Shown piece after piece: positions 24,240 through 37,089 of a stretch of DNA of 64,000 bases (positions are counted from its first letter, which is position 1; every line of letters starts with the position of its first letter). The DNA comes from Panulirus ornatus (taxonomy: Eukaryota; Arthropoda; Malacostraca; Decapoda; Palinuridae): assembly GCF_036320965.1 (NCBI RefSeq), contig NC_092239.1:3686820-3750819 (forward strand). Direction: 5' to 3'. The notes below the pieces were generated by a model. It saw nothing but the letters and a program-made list of their open reading frames with translations, was not told the origin of the DNA and searched no databases. A program made the position numbers and the translations under genes.

Positions 24240-24845
24240 GTTTGTGTTTCCTATTCACTACTATCTATACCCTTCTGTAGGTACTTCCTGCCCTAGAAGT
24301 CCCTTATATCTTTAGGAAGCCAGTCTTTTCCAATGGATGGGACCACACGTCATCTAGTGTAGTGATAGTGGGTCTGCAGTTGCATGGGAAGAGTGCAAGA
24401 CAAATGAGTAGAAAGTGTTTGGCATCTTTGTTATGGTGGTTGCATTGTGGTCATGAATGGTCTTGGGATAAAATGAAATGGTATTTGTTATGTTGTAGGG
24501 ATGGGTGATGTCCAGAGTGTAGATGGAAAAACATGACTTTAGTTTGTCTAGGGAGTGTGGTTTCTGATCAGTGTATGTCTGGCAGAGTTGAAGATTGAGT
24601 TAGGAGGGTGGCTGTTTAGTGCATGTTCAAGTATTTTTGCATGTTTGTGGTTTGCTACTGTTATATTTTCTTGGGGGTCGGTGGATCTGTGAAAGAGGTT
24701 GCTGAAGTGTGAGGCAAGGATAAGCTTTTGATTTCTACTTGGGGGTTTATGATTAGTTGTAGTGTGATTTTGGCGAGAGGAGTCTATTGCTGATGCATAG
24801 AGTTCAGAAAGAACCCAAGAGTGTAACTCATATGCCATTATGGAG
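24240..24845 (-). mobile_element. LINE C-terminal fragment (RNase-H / Cys-His type tail), decayed
   Basis: The minus strand opens with a 96-residue frame from 24838 (WVLSELYASAIDSS, ENITVANHKHAKILEHAL), passes into HLHSGHHPSLQ, then frame-shifted DAKHFLLICLALFP and TITTLDDVWSHPLEKTGFL. The order 'RSGHHP.L', Cys-rich region with 'KHLLL.CP', and 'LWSHP...FL' matches the end of non-LTR elements carrying an RNase H domain, as I know that family. Stops and shifts are present. Family assignment is by eye. Confidence 0.6.
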
Positions 24846-25147
24846 GAAGGAATGACCCTGTTGTGGTGCCAAATTTAAATGTCTGTACTGCAGGAAATAT
24901 GTTTATTTTACCAGATTTTTTTGTTTTCTTTATTTTTCTGGATATTTATTTTAAGTTGAAAAATTTGATTTATTCTTAATTTACTGATAAACTTCTGTCC
25001 TGGGTTCTGCTCTAAATTTTTTGGTCTCAGTCCTTTAAGTGTAAGGAGAGAAACTCATCTAGCAAATAGTACAACTGCATTTAATACTTTTGTATTCTTA
25101 TGTCCCAATATGTGTCCATTAAAAAACTTATGCTGGTGAACTCTGAA
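24846..25147. other. No gene recognised
   Basis: AT-rich spacer. Confidence 0.5.
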
Positions 25148-25149
25148 TG

Positions 25150-25289
25150 TATTATGTATCCAAATCTTTTGAAATTCATGAGAAATCCAGTTAATGGTCT
25201 AAAGACACATTTCATTATTAATATGTATCCAAATCTTTTGAAATTCATGAGCAATCCAGTTGTTGGTCTAAGGACACATTTCATTATTT
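25150..25289. repeat. Tandem duplication, 69-bp unit, two copies
   Basis: ATGTATCCAAATCTTTTGAA starts at 25154 and again at 25223. The copies differ at only a few positions. As the unit is 23 codons long, the frame is preserved, which explains the mirror-like open frames on both strands. Confidence 0.9.
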
Positions 25290-25815
25290 GAGGACACACC
25301 AACCAAAACCATGCATAATTATCTGGCCGACAAATGCATGTAAAAAATATATAAAGCCAAAAATACTGTCATAAAATATAATCACGAATAAGTATGTGTT
25401 TGCAGTAATACCATCCTAAAAGTTGCTGGAATAGTGAAGTTGGATTAGGTTTTATTATTTGGTGTATATGATATTATCAAGTAATTTCTTACAAATTCAT
25501 GTAAAAAAAAATGTATGACCAAAATGTGTCACGAATCTATGATTACCGTAAAAATTTACATGTCAGCTGTAATAAGTATCTCAAAAATCTTACTATATTG
25601 GTGATGATGGTGTAAGATTTAGTATTTGGTGTATATTGTATCATAGAGAAATTATTTGTCAAAATATTCTTGTAAAAAAAGACGAATGTAAAACCAAAAA
25701 CAGTCACAAATAATAATCATTGTGAATATGTATGTGTGGTTAGACGCTGGCTGTACATGCCTTGTTCACCTTGAGGTAATGGCAAGGGTCACTTCTTGGT
25801 ATGCAAGTGTTAAGT
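25290..25815. other. AT-rich region with diverged internal repeats
   Basis: Several passages resemble each other (ATTTGGTGTATAT..TATCA, CATGTAAAAAA.ATGTA, ACCAAAA..GTCAC), suggesting a very old tandem repeat. No gene is seen. Confidence 0.4.
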
Positions 25816-26237
25816 ACAGTAAATTAATAAGGATATGTTTGGCAAACAATTTATGGCACACATTACACCAAAACTAGAATGTTTCTCATGTCTGGTCACT
25901 ATACCTAAAGAAGCATTGAGATATAATTAAGAGAATCTAGAGAAGGGCGACTAAGATGGTACCTGAATTAAGAGAGCTGAGAGCTACAAGTCTGCAAGTC
26001 TACAAGGGATGAAATAATTGTAGCTTTCAAGTTTCTACATCCACTGGACAACAATGGCAGTGAACAGTTCTTGTAAGAAAGGATGTGAAGGTAATGGACA
26101 GTTGAAATAAAGTACATAATGAAACTGTAAATGATGATAGTATACAAATGTTTAAAAAGCTACTTGATGGTAAAGAAAGCTCTAGAGATAGGGCCCTGTA
26201 AATTTAAACTCTCAGAGTATTGTACAAATAAGTAATT

Positions 26238-26296
<59 letters not shown>

Positions 26297-26400
26297 AGTA
26301 AAAACAAGATGTATATGCATGATTGAGACAAGGCAACAAAAGTGTAAAATTCTCTCCATGTTAAACACAAATAGTAATCACATGAACATAGCACACATCA
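25816..26400 (+). mobile_element. CR1-like LINE 3' fragment with (CA)n tail
   Basis: Reads ITPKLECFSCLVTIPKEA (from 'RPKLEYASSVWSP'), RRATKMVPELREL, then a tail ACAAATAAGTAATTGCACAC that expands into (CA)n at 26239-26294. The end structure matches 8260-9300. Confidence 0.75.
26239..26294. repeat. (CA)28 microsatellite inside a LINE tail
   Basis: A perfect run starting directly at the LINE tail GTAATTGCACAC. Confidence 0.97.
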
Positions 26401-26690
26401 TAACTACACACTTTTTGAATGTACAGTTACACTTGATATTTTAAAAACAGAGCACAGTGCTTATCATGAGATTAACAGCATTGATTTATTTCATGCCACA
26501 CTTATTACCTCAAGGAATTATGTATTTATTTTTTTGTCACAAAGAGGAAGGATGCTTCCCTATCCAATAATGGTAAGTAAAAGAATCCTTCCAGAAATGA
26601 GGTCTTTTTTGTGTCTTAGTCTTAGTAGGTTGATGAGAAAACTATAGCATATATTGATGATTATATATACTTAATTACTTTTTGCCCCAG
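26401..26690. other. No gene recognised
   Basis: AT-rich spacer. Confidence 0.4.
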
Positions 26691-26934
26691 GAGTCCTTTC
26701 TAACCTTATAAGGTTCCTGTTACTGAACTCTGCCTTCTCAAGGTTACATTGCGAGTGAGTCACATTTGAGAGTACAGTCTCTTCAAAGAACTTCTCACTC
26801 TAAAGGAGTCTTCACGTCCCTGCTACGAGAAATAGCACAGCCTTAGGCTAAATGAGCTTGAAAAAGAAGTCTTGAGTAACACCATGGCTCTTTCATAGAG
26901 ATTAGTCCTGGGGTAATTATCAATGAATACTATG
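26691..26934 (+). mobile_element. Element T, copy 2 (SINE-like, AT-tailed)
   Basis: Homologous to the reverse complement of 18885-19103 and, like it, ends in GGTAATTAT and a (TA)n array. Confidence 0.7.

Positions 26935-27027
<93 letters not shown>
26935..27027. repeat. (AT)n microsatellite
   Basis: About 93 bp with one CATA interruption. It joins the tail of element T to the tail of a minus-strand LINE D. Confidence 0.97.
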
Positions 27028-27031
<4 letters not shown>

Positions 27032-27044
27032 ACTATTATTATAT

Positions 27045-27197
27045 AAATCACTGTTTCCCGTGTCAGCGAGGTAGTGCCAGAAAACAGACGAAGAATGCCC
27101 CATCCACTCATATACACATATATGTACGTAAACGCCCACATACGCACATATACATACATATACACACACATATGCAGACATTACATACATACATATG
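27045..27197 (-). mobile_element. LINE family D 3' UTR and tail
   Basis: The minus strand ends in GGCACTACCTCGCTGACACG followed by GGAAACAGTG, preceded by the GTATATGTGCG-rich 3' UTR. Confidence 0.7.
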
Positions 27198-27203
27198 TAC
27201 ATA

Positions 27204-27207
<4 letters not shown>

Positions 27208-27280
<73 letters not shown>
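27208..27280. repeat. (AT)n microsatellite
   Basis: About 70 bp, between a LINE D end and the dimeric SINE. Confidence 0.97.
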
Positions 27281-27282
<2 letters not shown>

Positions 27283-27520
27283 TATCCCTGGGGATAGGGG
27301 ATTAAGAATACTTCCCACGTATTCCCTGCATGTCGTAGAAGGCGACTAAAAGGGGAAAGAGCGGGGGGCTGGAAATCCTCCCCTCTCATTTTTTTTTTTA
27401 ATTTTCCAAAAGAAGGAACAGAGGGGGCCATGTGAGGATATTCCAAAAAAGGCCCAGTCCTCTGTTCTTAACGCTACCTCGCTAATGCGGGAAATGGTAA
27501 ATAGTTTAAAAGAAAGAAAA

Positions 27521-27521
<1 letters not shown>
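27283..27521 (+). mobile_element. Dimeric SINE-like element S, full copy
   Basis: The left module (GGGGATTAAGAATACTTCCC, GTCGTAGAAGGCGACTAAAA) ends in oligo(T). The right module (AATTTTCCAAAAGAAGGAAC) ends in the core ACGCTACCTCGCTAATGCGG plus AAATGG and an A-rich, AT-expanded tail. Nearly the same as 48089-48335. It has (AT)n on both sides. Confidence 0.8.

Positions 27522-27584
<63 letters not shown>
27522..27584. repeat. (AT)n microsatellite, tail of element S
   Basis: A perfect 63-bp run following the A-rich tail. Confidence 0.97.
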
Positions 27585-27588
<4 letters not shown>

Positions 27589-28544
27589 AAGGTTATTCGG
27601 TTTTAGATCATTTATCATAAGTTCAGTATGAACCACTGCTATAAGTGATTCAAGGATAAAATATAAATGCAGGTCACAAACAACGTTTTTGTTTTACTGT
27701 ATTTCACACATTTTATTTGCAGTAAACTGTTTATATTGTTCAGCCTTTCCTTGTGTGTCAGCCCTTCCTGCTTATGGATGACTGTATTTCCTCTTGATTT
27801 GATGTTTACAGTACAATGCCAATGGTGTGATGTCAAACTTATCTTTACATTATCTAGTCTTTCATTTGTTGTTTACTGTTTTGACATATAGCATATGTAT
27901 TTTGTAATGATGAAGCTATAGCTCAAGATGCTGTTTGCACAGGTGTTGTTATTTATGGACTGTGCTGGTATCATCTAGCAAGGGTAGAATTGTAGCTAGA
28001 ATTATATAGTGAAGCTTTAAAAGACTCCTATTAAACTTAGTAAAGTAATTCTGAGTAATCTAAACCAATGAAATATAACCTAGTCCACTGTCAAATGTAA
28101 TTTAAGAAAGAAACAGAAAACATCTCACCAGAAATGGAGTTAAGTTAAACTTGTGCATGATGATGGCTAAGGGATACTAATACACATTACCAGTACCTTG
28201 TAGTTTTTAAAACATTAAACAGAATGTTGTAGTATCATCCTAATTTTAAGATGTGTTTAGTCTTATGTAGAATTAAAAAAAAAAAAAAATACATTTGTGT
28301 TGTAGCTAAACCAAAATGCAAAACTGTACAACAAATGTGTGTGTGGCACTGCTGTTACCTGTTTGTAGATCAACTGCAGAGAAATTTATAATAAACTACC
28401 TTGAGAAGTATTCAATATGGCAACTGGCTCATTCAGTACTAACAGGTTTGTAAGATGATATAACTGTAATAGTGTTTTCCTGATATATCTTATTATAATT
28501 GGATGTTGCTATCAAAATTTATATATGCTATGTAATAACTATAT
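27585..28544. other. No gene recognised
   Basis: AT-rich. A poly(A) run lies at about 28276-28289. Open frames on both strands at 27639-27891 are unsupported. Confidence 0.5.
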
Positions 28545-28547
28545 ATT

Positions 28548-28650
28548 ATACATGACAGCTAGAGAGTGGATGTGAGCAAATGATGCTGTGATTTGTCTGT
28601 TCCTGGTGATACCCCTCTATGGCAGGAAGTGGTGAACAATTATGGCAAAA
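28548..28650 (+). mobile_element. LINE family D 3' remnant, degenerate
   Basis: CATGACAGCTAGAGAGTGGA and TTTGTCTGTTCCTGG match the family 3' UTR. The tail core is badly decayed (ATACCCCTCTATGGCAGGAA). Confidence 0.5.
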
Positions 28651-28666
28651 ATGTGTTTTATATATA

Positions 28667-28671
<5 letters not shown>

Positions 28672-28712
<41 letters not shown>
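28672..28712. repeat. (AT)n microsatellite
   Basis: A run of about 41 bp just 3' of a LINE D remnant. Confidence 0.95.
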
Positions 28713-28714
<2 letters not shown>

Positions 28715-29345
28715 AGAGACTAAAAAGTTCTACTTAGTTTCCTTACATATGCTAAGAACCTTGTGACAGTGAAAGTTTTATTTGGATATGAAGAGATGGA
28801 ACTTTTTTTTTCCTATGTAACTGATCTGTAAAATTTTTATAATACCTGCAAATTCATTAGGTTGTTATCCACACTTTAGGAGCTAAAGATGATGATCTGT
28901 TTGTAAATCTGATTTACATGACATTTTATCACGGAAATAGTTACATACCAACTTCAAGCATTTACTTGGTGCTACGTTTCTGTGGTAATTATATACTTTC
29001 CTTGAGCCAACTAAATATTATGCTTATTGATTTTTTTTCTACAGAAAAGAAGTTATTGGAAACATAAGGTAAATATTGACAAATCTGTGAAGGGAGAAAA
29101 AAGAATGATATTAAATTTCATATGCAAAAGAGATTAAAACTAGTGCAAGTTAGTCAATAATGCTCATGTAATTTTCCTTACTTAGGAATCACAGTTCGAT
29201 AGTAGTACAGTAGACATTTACACTACTTATAGAAGTACAGCAGACATTTACATTTCTTGAAGAGTTTTCATATTCATCTAGTTATTTAATCATAAGTGAC
29301 TTCATTTCTAAATTCTTCATGGGTCATTATTTTTTATTTTTTTGC
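28713..29345. other. No gene recognised
   Basis: AT-rich. At about 29205-29255 there is a small tandem copy (AGTAGTACAGTAGACATTTA and AGAAGTACAGCAGACATTTA). Confidence 0.5.
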
Positions 29346-29349
29346 ATCG

Positions 29350-29590
29350 CAGGCTGTTTTCTGTGAGGTGGGGTGGCGCCGGGAATGGATGAAGCCAAGC
29401 AAATATGAATATATACATGTGTATATATGTATATGTCTGTGTATGTGTATGTATATGTATGTATGTCTGTATATGTTATGTATATGTACATATATGTATA
29501 TGTGTGTACATGAGTGGATGGGTCTTTCTTCATCTGTTTCCTGGCACTACCTCACTGAGGCAGGAAATGGTGATCAAATATAATAAAAAA
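29350..29590 (+). mobile_element. LINE family D 3' UTR and tail
   Basis: GTGGGGTGGCGCCGGGAATG, the ATGTATATGT-rich stretch, then CTGGCACTACCTCACTGAGG and CAGGAAATGG..CAAATATAATAAAA. Confidence 0.75.
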
Positions 29591-29689
29591 AAAGTCATAC
29601 TAAATTTCTGTTTGTTTTGCACATTCATTTCCAAGTGTAGCTCAAGTATTTTACTTTTCAAATTTCAAGACTAAAAATGGAACCCTAGA

Positions 29690-30135
29690 TCCGCTGCTGC
29701 CTGATCTAACTATCCAACTATCAATACCTATGATCCCTGTTCCCAATGGAAACTCTCTTCATGAGGTTTGCCATAGCAAAGGTCTCCACTTATATTCCTC
29801 CCTCACATTCATCATTCCAAGCATTCTTCAACCATTTCTCTCCCTCCTGTATTCTTCCACTCTATTTCCCCATGTCACAGGTGGTCTTCCTCTTACACCT
29901 ACCCCTTTAGTCATATTGTTATACACTCTCTTTGTAAACTTCTCGTCTCCTGCATTCTTTCCACATGCCTAAACCACCTCAAGGTATTGTGTTTCACCCA
30001 CTCTGCCACTCTACAATTCATTTCCTTTGCCCTCCCTACCTTATCAAGTCTCCATTACACCCCCTTATTTCTTTCTTAATTTTATATTTTTATACCACAT
30101 GCTCCTGTCAAATAGCTCATTTCCACAGCCTGGTT
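29690..30135 (-). mobile_element. LINE C-terminal fragment related to family D
   Basis: The minus strand reads RVAEWVKHNTLRWFRHVERM, then GRPPVTWGNRVEEY and RRERNG. 'LRWFGHVERM' followed by 'GRP..W' is the post-RT C-terminus of RTE-like elements. Frameshifted, with no tail core. Confidence 0.65.
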
Positions 30136-31298
30136 GTTAGATTTTATTTGGTAAGATTATCATAATCTATATTAGATTTGTTCTCTTCAAACACACCCTA
30201 GTCCATAAATCACTTCCCACTTTATGGGTTTCTCATAGGATCACAGGGTTGAGTAGAAGTAATGCAGTGACTGGATACGGATATCTTCTCTTACAAATAT
30301 TATATTTCCAGCATCGTCAATTCCCGTGTGAAGCAAATCTTCAAAAAAGTTAATAATGTAGTGGCACAAGGAAAGTAAATAATCACCGTTTCTGTATATC
30401 TGATTTGTAAAGGTATCTGACCCTTTGTCATATCATGTGTAAGTGAATGTTTATCCATAATATACTCCATAATGAAATGTCTAGTTGTGTGTATGGCTTA
30501 GATAATATTTTATACCAACTTATCCAAGCTGTCTCAAATATGTATTGTATCTTAATTATGTGACTTGAAGGTATTTTGAGTGAATAAAAGAGAATTTGTA
30601 TGTTAAATTTTTCTAATTTTCCATTCCCTGCTTTATTATGAGTTAATTTTTCTATGTAACCCACTGGTATACATAAATTTCAAAGCTACTTGTCTGATTT
30701 TGATTTATTTTCTATGTACCACTCATAATTTCTCAAAAAAATCTTTTACTTGTTCCTATTTATTCTATTTATGTTTCTGATGATCTCTGGCATCGCATGA
30801 TGTAATTTCTGTGCATCAGCTAACTTACGGATACTTTCCTCCCCACCAAAAGAAAAATAAGCATTGGATAAATTAAAGTAAAATAAGCATTTCAGAGAAG
30901 GTTGTAATATGATTCTGGGGATCAATTTAGTACTTCTCTAGCTAACTGAATACAACCTCCTTCCTCACACAACCTATTACTTAAATTCTAAACATATTCA
31001 TGGCTCATGCTAAGCTTGTTAGAAAATAATGTAACTGCAATTGCAACAGCTTACACGTAAACCTACAGAGGTCATAGCATAAGCAGACAAATGGATAATG
31101 AACTTTGCTTCAGGAAATGTAGTGACAAACAAGTTATGAATAAGACTTTATAATGACTAAAATTTTCATACACCTTACTGGTATACTGATCTATATTAGC
31201 ACATTACTATGAATCTTATACGTCATTACACGTTAAAGTAATTTAATTTGTTTTTCGTTTTTCAAAAACCAGACAGAATAATTGGATCTATTTAACTC
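30136..31298. other. AT-rich region without a recognisable gene
   Basis: No conserved coding or repeat signal was identified. Confidence 0.5.
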
Positions 31299-31507
31299 TT
31301 TTTTTTTTTTTTTTTAATTTTCCAAAAGAAGGAACAGAGAAGGGGGCCAGGTGAGGATATTCCCTCAGTGACCCAATTCTCTGTTCTTAACGCTACCTCG
31401 CTAACGCGGGAAATGGCGAATATTTTTAAAAAAAAAAAAAAAAAAAAAAGCGCTACCTCGCAAACGCGGGAGACAGCGACAAAGTATAAAAAAAAAAAAA
31501 AAAAAAT
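31299..31507 (+). mobile_element. Element S right module plus a second tail core
   Basis: Starts exactly at oligo(T)/AATTTTCCAAAAGAAGG, runs to ACGCTACCTCGCTAACGCGG + AAATGGCGAATA and poly(A), then a separate core AGCGCTACCTCGCAAACGCG + GGAGACAGCGACAAAGTAT and another poly(A). The second core is the LINE D style of tail, so S-type and D-type tails sit side by side. Confidence 0.75.
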
Positions 31508-31518
31508 TTAACTCCGAC

Positions 31519-31521
<3 letters not shown>

Positions 31522-31581
<60 letters not shown>
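31522..31581. repeat. (AT)n microsatellite
   Basis: A perfect run of about 60 bp. Confidence 0.97.
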
Positions 31582-31584
<3 letters not shown>

Positions 31585-32804
31585 CCTGACTTTCTTACTA
31601 CAATTTGCATTCTGAGATTTTCAATTTAGTACTTTGACCATGATTCATACAAGGTCCAGTTCAAAGCATTATACTCTTTCGACACGTTTTTGGGTGCAGC
31701 TGGGGTTTGTGTGTGTGACACCAGTAACTTAATTAAGTTCCCTGTTACTACCTCATATTTTATATAATCCAGAACCTCTCATTTGCACCAACTGCAGTCT
31801 AACCTTACCATGACCACCCTCACATACTGTAACCAGGCCTCTGATACCATCGTATATTTTTGCTTGTCCTTTGGTATCATTTTAATTTCCCCTACTTACT
31901 AGTGTCATATGCAACACACCTTCCCACAACCTTTTCCATTTACCGAGTCTCATTTCATGCAGTGCTGCTCCTCCAGCGCACCTCCATGCGATCCACCGTA
32001 GGTATTCCCATGCATGCAAATTAGTCACGATTCCACAGAGACGACGAATTGCATTACTGCTTTTGTTTGATCAGTCGTGAGCAAAATACCCAGTTTCTTC
32101 TCTCGACTTGATAGGGCAGAAGTATATATGTCTTCACTGGTACTAAAGATGTTTTCTTAGTTGCTAAAAAAAAGTCAGAAGCATTTTCAAGGTGTATACA
32201 TTGTGTGTAATATGTGGCCCAGAATACGATAGTATTATTTCTTGTTACATTAAATCAATGCTATTCTCCAGATGACATAACTCAAGCATACTCCGTGTGG
32301 CACTAGACGAGTTCGGTAATGACTACAGTTATCTGCGAGTCCTAAATTAGACTCACATATAAATATAAATATTAATTATATTGGAGTACATGGAAAAGAC
32401 ATGTAAGAGTGGAGCTGATGGCTTTCTGATAAGAGATAGTAACAGTATCCCAATCTTCTTATCATAGGCTACAGAAAGAGGCCTCAGTGGTTGAGTAGCC
32501 TGGAACTAATCATTTTCCTTTAATTCTTCTCTTCTTTTAGACAACGAAGTCTCGTGCCGCCGCTACCAACGAAAGACAAAAATACCCAATCAGAAAATTA
32601 TTATTCCCTGGCAGTGTTATCGCAACACTTTGATGTGAAATGAAATGCCTTTTGCCGATATTCCCTTCCTAATGCTCCTTCGCTTTGTTGCTACGTTCGT
32701 TCTCAGAAATACTCTCCAGTAGTAGGACTGTAAAGCTGACAAATGTCTTCATTAATTGGCCATTTACATATTAGGCGTATACGTCGTCTTAGAATTATAT
32801 TTTT

Positions 32805-32862
32805 ATGACGATGACGGCCTTAATGACCCTCGCAATTGATAGGCTTGAAGCTCAAACAACCA
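32805..32862 (+). repeat. Interspersed 60-bp motif M, copy 1
   Basis: GATGACGGCCTTAATGACCC, then GCAATTGATAGGCTTGAAGC and CAACCAG. It matches 44341-44400 and 53481-53540 in the same orientation. Function unknown. Confidence 0.65.
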
Positions 32863-33256
32863 GTTACCCATCTTACACAACAGAAAACACAACACATTTA
32901 TTACAACACAAAATCGAACTTATTCCGGGTTATCATCGTTTAGACTAAATGGGCAGTCCACTTGCTTTCTACTTCCCCAGTATTCCAGTATTCTAATCCT
33001 TAATGTTCCTCCGTTCATCTTTTTTTCATGCCTTCCATTTTCTTTCTTTGAGACAAGTGTTCTTATGTGTGACGAACACCAATACCCAACACAACGCATT
33101 CACCTAAAGGAGTCCATTTCACTAGTTATATAAGGGCTGCCCTTTGTCAATAATTGTATCCCGAGAACACATATGCGACTTGTGGCAATGATGGCACACC
33201 TTAGGAAGGTTGTCATTGACAAGAACCTTGGCCAGGGATTAGTCTTGGCGAAGTTA

Positions 33257-33280
33257 CACACACACACACACACACACACA
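33257..33280. repeat. (CA)n microsatellite
   Basis: A perfect 24-bp run. Confidence 0.95.
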
Positions 33281-33914
33281 GTAACATACGTTTCACTGAC
33301 AATATGGTGCGAAATTGAATATATTAAGCGAAACCAGAGACTGACAGTAATTCCTATATTTCATGGTGTACTGCAGAAGTTTTGCATATGCAAAGCTAAA
33401 CCCTAAGCCATAAATATTCTCTCAATCAGCCACTGAGGTTTTGGAGCCGATACCTACCCAGTGCGCCTAACACGACAGTTCCAACCACAGAAGTGGGAGG
33501 ACCTCTTCACCTGGACTGGCAGGCATAAAACGATGCGAGCCATTTTTTGTTCAATGGTTTCATGAATGTGTCCATCATCATCTCTTATGACATAAGGAGA
33601 CACAAAAGATATCAGGCAATTGACTCAGATCGGCCATAAAATATGGGAGGAACGATTTAACCTGAGGACAAAATGATGCAACGATGATAGCAGTAAGAAT
33701 CAATTACAAAAATGAAACTGATATCCACACTGCATTGTGAATTACCTATCAAATCAACCAACAGACACATGTAAGCAATATATGATGAATAAAAAAAATC
33801 AGAGGACGATACATATACAAAATCTAAACTCCTAGGATGTAAAGTCAATTCAGAAAGGTTTAATCAAAAGCAGAACAGAAAAAAAATAATCAGAAATCAA
33901 AGACATATAATTAC

Positions 33915-34160
33915 CTTTAGATTAAAAAGACTAGACAAGTACCCTAGGAGATCCTGGCCAATAAAATTCTCTCCAGCACCTACCTCCACCAGGAGACGAG
34001 AGCGCCCTTCAAATGAAGGCCACACAGACTTGCTTCCCCTCCCAATCTTCCTGAAGCACTCCAACTGACGCTTCCAATTACAAGTTGGCATGAGCCAGGT
34101 CGTGGGTACATCTGCCTGTGATATTCCTTTTACAGGACCAGGAGGTAATGAGCAATGTTG
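33915..34160 (-). CDS. Candidate internal exon, unassigned protein
   Basis: On the minus strand 82 codons are open between acceptor TTGCCCGGCAG and donor GTAATT, phase 0 at both ends. The frame contains TTWLMPTCNWKRQLECF, RKIGRGSKSVWPSFEGRS and GENFIGQDLLGYLSSLFNLK. Composition is protein-like, not repeat-like. An internal ATG (34089-34091) could be a start instead. The spacing 'K-I-G-R-G ... P ... LLVEV' weakly recalls the opening strands of FKBP-type domains, but that is not enough to name it. A possible first exon of the same strand lies at 35769-35806. Confidence 0.45.
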
Positions 34161-34200
34161 CTGCCGGGCAACAGCCTACGTTCTCGTACATCAACACCGG

Positions 34201-34244
34201 TATCTATCAATTTATCCATCTATCTACCTATCTATCTATCTATA
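34201..34244. repeat. (TATC)n microsatellite
   Basis: Imperfect ATCT units. Confidence 0.85.
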
Positions 34245-35768
<1,524 letters not shown>

Positions 35769-35806
35769 CTGAAAACTGACTCCTCCCTCAGTGCGGCGGG
35801 AAACAT
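35769..35806 (-). CDS. Candidate first coding exon (minus strand), 12 codons
   Basis: On the minus strand ATG at 35806 (A at -3) encodes MFPAALREESVF and ends in TTTTCAG joined to a consensus donor GTAAGT, exit phase 2. The donor is the best on this strand nearby. The phase does not join directly to 33915-34160, so another exon would be needed between them. Low confidence. Confidence 0.22.
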
Positions 35807-36515
35807 ATTTTTTCTTTTCTCTCTTCTTTCCCGTCTTGCAGACAAGACGTGAAATCACAAGAGAGACTTGTGTGTTTCATATCTTTGTTGTGGAGGCCGC
35901 TGTGTTTTGATTACTTACGTAATAACATTTTCATAGACCACCAGACCCTATTTACGGTATACTTCATATAAGCAACATTAACTATATTAAAAAAAACAGC
36001 ATTCAAAAAAGTAGAAAATAAGCCTTCTGTGATATTGCCCATAAAGCCTCTTTCCTAGATATATTCTTCGGGGATTCGCCCATATGTTGTATTCACTTTA
36101 ATGTAGAATTTTATGATAATGAACCTGGGTGAGAAACTTTGATGATTCTGATTATCAACATGAACTATGAAACTCTTTCTTTCGTACATTAACATAAAAA
36201 AAGAGTTTGGAGAATAGTTTACGTTGCCTTAATATTTCTCAATACTGTGTTGCCTGGATACTTAGATATTTTTAGATACTGTGTTGCTCGGTTATATACG
36301 TAAAAAAAAAAAAAATAATAACCAGGTTTTAATAACTTTGATCGTGATTTTCATCACTTTCTCGTCAGAGTTAAGAGTTTCACCATTTGTATTCAGTGGC
36401 TTCTGGTTTATTCTGATGTTCACAAGAACGTTAAACACACTCACATGGGTCCACACACGCGCTGGTGCAGCATAGATATGGAGCGGCGGTCGTGCCACTT
36501 TGTTACACTTACTTA
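35807..36515. other. No gene recognised
   Basis: Poly(A) at 36301-36314. Otherwise unique-looking sequence. Confidence 0.4.
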
Positions 36516-36516
36516 C

Positions 36517-36519
<3 letters not shown>

Positions 36520-36591
<72 letters not shown>
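36520..36591. repeat. (GA)n microsatellite
   Basis: A 72-bp run. Confidence 0.98.
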
Positions 36592-36594
<3 letters not shown>

Positions 36595-36915
36595 TAAAAA
36601 CAGGGAGAAAACGAGAGGAGAGAGAAAACGAATGTTAAAAGGCAAACAGGGAGAAGGGACGGGAAGAAGATGGAGACGGAGTGTCAAGAAGAGTGTGGGA
36701 GTAACGGAGGACGCACGACCGTACAGCGGAAGGTAAACACGTGAGAGGAACCCTCCACAGGCAGTAAAGTGTGGCAGTAAACCGCTGCCACCACCACCAC
36801 CCACTGCCACCAGCAACGGCAGCCAAGGATCGGCGGACGCAAGGAAGAGGTTCCTTGGAGCAGCCTGATCGCCATGAACCTCACGGACGAGGTGACATCT
36901 TACTGGTTGTATTAA
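36592..36915. other. Purine-rich then CCA-rich spacer
   Basis: GC-richer than the left half, with a run of CCACCACCACC. An ATG at 36874 in a fair context (GATCGCCATGA) runs only six codons before a GAGGTGACA donor-like site. Not supported as a gene. Confidence 0.35.
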
Positions 36916-36937
36916 GTGTGTGTGTGTGTGTGTGGGG

Positions 36938-37027
<90 letters not shown>
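36916..37027. repeat. (GT)n then (GA)n microsatellite
   Basis: A short GT run, a G7 run, and about 44 GA units. Confidence 0.97.
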
Positions 37028-37030
<3 letters not shown>

Positions 37031-37089
37031 TTGGCAAACCATGAGGGACGTTGTTTTGAGATCTTCCTGAACTGGGACAGTGTTCAGAC

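Larger units (their letters stand above)
31582..33914. other. No gene recognised; composition changes here
   Basis: From about 32 kb the sequence becomes visibly less AT-rich. It contains the recurring GACGGCCTTAATGACCC motif (listed separately) and a (CA)n at 33257-33280. Open frames are unsupported. Confidence 0.45.

Noticed and set aside
26920..27349. Overlapping frames rich in Tyr/Ile on both strands
   Set aside because: They are translations of (AT)n tracts. The same reasoning removes poly-Ser/Leu and poly-Arg/Glu frames over (CT)n and (GA)n tracts.
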